This document shows, one piece after another, positions 61,949 through 64,000 of a stretch of 64,000 nt of DNA. The notes under the pieces are model-generated. The model was not told the origin of the DNA. It searched no databases and saw nothing but the letters and a program-made list of their open reading frames with translations. Each line of letters opens with the position of its first letter. Positions within the stretch are counted from its first letter, which is position 1. Origin of the DNA: Myxococcus eversor (lineage in GTDB: Bacteria; Myxococcota; Myxococcia; Myxococcales; Myxococcaceae); NCBI RefSeq assembly GCF_010894455.1, contig NZ_JAAIXY010000023.1, positions 49,827-113,826 of the forward strand. Direction: 5' to 3'. The translations under genes and the position numbers were made by a program.

Positions 61949-63373
61949 TCACTCGGAGCGCTTGAAGTCGTCCGAACGCACGCCGTAGCGCTTGAGCAGT
62001 CGATGGAGGCTCTCGCGCTCCATGCCGGCGCGTTCGGCGGCGTGGGTGACGTTGCCGCCGAACTCCTGCATCAACGCGGTGAGGTACTCGCGGGACACCG
62101 TGTCGCGAGCGCCGTCCACCGCTTCGCGGTAGGGCAGCTTCGCCAGGGATTCGGCGGTGGCCCTCACGCCCGGGGCCGTAGCGCCCGAGGTGACACCGCG
62201 TGACGTGGCCACTTCGGGAGGAAGGTCCTCAGGAGTGATTCGAATGCCTCGGGCCACGGCCACGGCTCGCGCCACCGCGTTCTCGAGCTGGCGCACGTTG
62301 CCGGGCCAGTCGTAGGACGCGAGCGCGCGCAGGGCCTCGGCGGTGAAGCTCTCCACTTCGGGCCGTCCCGAGCGGGACAGGAAATACATCGCGAGCAGCG
62401 GGACGTCCTCGCGTCGCTCTCGCAGCGCGGGCAGGCGCACCGTCACCACGTTGAGGCGGTAGTAGAGGTCCTCGCGGAAGCGGCCCGAGGCCACCTCGGC
62501 GGACAAGTCACGGTGCGTGGCGGCCACCACGCGGACGTCTACTTTCACCGGCACGGTGGTGCCCACGCGTCGGACTTCCTTCTCCTGGAGGGCGCGGTTG
62601 AGCTTCACCTGCACGGGCAGCGGGAGGTCTCCAATCTCGTCAAGGAAGAGCGTGCCGCCGTGGGCTTCCTCGAAGAGTCCGGGCTTCGCCGCCGTGGCGC
62701 CCGTGAAGGCGCCCTTCGCGTGGCCGAACAGCTCGCTCTCCACGAGCTCCGCGGGGAGCGCGCCACAGTTCACAGCGACGAAGGGCTTCGCGGCGCGGGG
62801 GCTCTCCTTGTGGACTGCTCGCGCGGCCAGCTCCTTGCCCGTGCCTGTCTCGCCCGTGAGAAGCACGGTGAGGTCTCTGGTCGCGACCTGGGAGAGCAGG
62901 CCGTGCAGGGCGTGCATCGCGGCGCTGCCTCCCAGCAGCCCGTGGAGTTCAGGGGCTGACGCGAGACGCGCCTTCAGTCCCGCGGCCTCTCGTCCCTGGC
63001 GACGCTTCTCCAGCGCGCGGGCCACGACGAGCGCGACCTCGTCCGGGTCGAACGGCTTGGAGAGGTAGTCGTAGGCGCCTTCCTTGATGGCCTCGACGGC
63101 CTTGGGGATGCTGGCGAACGCGGTGACGAGAATCACCTCCGTGCCGGGCGCGCGGCGCTTCACCTCGCGCAGCACCGCGAAGCCGTCCGCTCCGGGCATC
63201 TGGATGTCCGTCACCACCACGTCGAAGTCACGTGACGCCAGGAGGGACATGGCCTGCTCGCCGTCAGCGGCCTCCGTCACCGCGTAGGCGTCTCCGAGGA
63301 TGCGGGAGAACAGCTTGCGCATGTTCTCCTTGTCGTCGACCACCAGGACGGCAGGCTGGGTTTGAGTGCTCAC
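61949..63373 (-). CDS. NtrC-family sigma-54-dependent response regulator
   Basis: A 474-residue transcription activator. A receiver domain (1-120, Asp56 in [10 protein letters not shown], Lys106) precedes an AAA+ domain with GETGTGKE (174-181), the sigma54-contact loop GAFTGA (221-226) and FLDEIGDL; a Fis-type helix-turn-helix ends the protein (about 430-470, [19 protein letters not shown]). It activates sigma-54 promoters when phosphorylated. The GTG start at 63373 overlaps the stop of the upstream kinase gene by 4 nt, so the pair is cotranslated. Target genes are not known. Confidence 0.9.
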   Translation of the reverse strand: MSTQTQPAVLVVDDKENMRKLFSRILGDAYAVTEAADGEQAMSLLASRDFDVVVTDIQMPGADGFAVLREVKRRAPGTEVILVTAFASIPKAVEAIKEGAYDYLSKPFDPDEVALVVARALEKRRQGREAAGLKARLASAPELHGLLGGSAAMHALHGLLSQVATRDLTVLLTGETGTGKELAARAVHKESPRAAKPFVAVNCGALPAELVESELFGHAKGAFTGATAAKPGLFEEAHGGTLFLDEIGDLPLPVQVKLNRALQEKEVRRVGTTVPVKVDVRVVAATHRDLSAEVASGRFREDLYYRLNVVTVRLPALRERREDVPLLAMYFLSRSGRPEVESFTAEALRALASYDWPGNVRQLENAVARAVAVARGIRITPEDLPPEVATSRGVTSGATAPGVRATAESLAKLPYREAVDGARDTVSREYLTALMQEFGGNVTHAAERAGMERESLHRLLKRYGVRSDDFKRSE

Positions 63374-64000
63374 GCCATCGCCTCCCGCTCGGCCGACGCG
63401 GGGGGCAATCGCAACGTGAAGCGCGCGCCTCCCAGCGGGCCCGTGTCCGCTTCGATGCGTCCTCCGTGGGCTTCCGCGATGGCCTGACTCACCGCGAGCC
63501 CCAGACCCGTGCCCGTGGACTTGGTGGTGAAGAAGGGCTCGAAGAGGCGGCGGTGGTCCTCGGGCTTCACACCGGGGCCGGAGTCGGAGACGGAGACGCT
63601 GGCGCCACCGTCGTTCGCGGGGGCGATTCGCACTTCGACGGTGCCATGTGTTCCCGCGGCCTCGGCGGCGTTCTTCACCAGGTTGAGGAGCACCTGACGC
63701 AGTCTCGCGGGCTGGGCCCACGCGCTCGCCGAACCTTCCACGCGCACGTCCACCTGCCCGAGTCTCTCCGCTTCGCGCAGCCTCGCCACCACGTCCTCAC
63801 ACGTCTCGCGCAGGGGGATTTGTTCCACCGGGCCCTGACCCGGACGGGAGAGGTCGAGGAGTCCTTCGACAATCTGCTGGCATCGCACGGCCTCCTCCTC
63901 CACCACTTTCAGGTCCTCGGCCAGGGCGCCTTCCGCCTTGCGCTGGAGGATGCGCACATAGCCGAGGATGACGCCGAGCGGGTTGTTGATTTCGTGCGCG
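63370..64000 (-). CDS. sensor histidine kinase, C-terminal part (5' end outside window)
   Basis: The frame is open to the right edge, so the sensor region is missing. The visible part starts within the H box, HEINNPLGVILGYVRIL (phospho-acceptor His codon at 63994-63996), then has the N box NLVKNAAEAAG, SDSGPGV, GTGLGLAVSQ and a final GGARFTLRLPP. This is the NtrB/ZraS-like group. Its stop overlaps the response-regulator start, so it is the cognate kinase. Confidence 0.9.
   Translation of the reverse strand, partial: AHEINNPLGVILGYVRILQRKAEGALAEDLKVVEEEAVRCQQIVEGLLDLSRPGQGPVEQIPLRETCEDVVARLREAERLGQVDVRVEGSASAWAQPARLRQVLLNLVKNAAEAAGTHGTVEVRIAPANDGGASVSVSDSGPGVKPEDHRRLFEPFFTTKSTGTGLGLAVSQAIAEAHGGRIEADTGPLGGARFTLRLPPASAEREAMA

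Noticed and set aside
1-64000. tRNA, rRNA, CRISPR, insertion sequences or prophage
   Set aside because: No TTCRANY-type T-loops with acceptor stems, no regularly spaced repeats and no transposase or phage-like proteins were found by reading.

Overview
The window is high-GC DNA from a predatory or social myxobacterium, most likely Myxococcaceae (Myxococcus or Corallococcus type). The case rests on taxon-restricted families: a SitA6/SitI6-type lipoprotein toxin and immunity pair, a DUF2378 protein, a CorE-like ECF sigma factor with a cysteine-rich tail, many large lipoproteins with FG-GAP or Cys-rich modules, and a sigma-54 activator beside an NtrB-like kinase. No rRNA, tRNA, CRISPR array, insertion sequence or prophage was seen.

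Layout. 1-3 kb: two tandem paralogous lipoproteins of the ChaN/EreA/Tiki type, with blocks of exact DNA identity; the left copy runs off the window. 3-7 kb: small housekeeping or accessory genes (ferritin-like DUF2383, SemiSWEET-like, a stand-alone LigD-type polymerase domain, an EamA transporter, a STAS-like protein). 6.9-16.4 kb: a five-gene minus-strand envelope operon with two CxxCH proteins, a Tat-exported DUF1501 protein and an FG-GAP lipoprotein. 16.5-25.7 kb: DUF420 protein, heme oxygenase, metallophosphoesterase, subtilase and a large Lhr-type helicase. 25.9-33.1 kb: a membrane-anchored trypsin-like protein, a Cys-rich micropeptide coupled to a Cys-rich membrane protein, an exported helical protein, DUF2378 and a hybrid sensor kinase. 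33.3-34.2 kb: a cysteine-synthase-like enzyme.

34.4-50.5 kb is a metal-resistance region. A small Cys-rich exported protein precedes a czcCBA-type RND pump. After a peptidoglycan amidase comes a lipoprotein/TolC/multicopper-oxidase operon, then on the other strand copA (P-type ATPase) with a Rieske oxygenase, a GIY-YIG protein and a CorE-like sigma factor. An identical 15-bp palindrome, followed at the same 5-nt spacing by GGTYACACC, lies upstream of both the multicopper-oxidase operon and the sigma-factor gene. This suggests one copper regulon.

50.6-52.9 kb: an orphan lipoprotein and the SitAI6-type pair. 52.9-61.9 kb: a methionine/cysteine region. A TTGACA promoter drives a leader that folds as a compact SAM-I/SAM-IV-clan (S-box-like) riboswitch upstream of a fused aspartokinase-homoserine dehydrogenase, followed by two overlapping trans-sulfuration enzymes (metI/metC type). 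A second leader with mutually exclusive hairpins precedes cysK-metN-metI-metQ (cysteine synthase and methionine ABC importer). The right edge holds an NtrC-type response regulator and the 3' part of its histidine kinase gene.

The most interesting signals are the compact SAM riboswitch, the CorE-linked composite operator, the two-heme DUF1501 operon, the Cys-rich micropeptide and the SitAI6-type pair.
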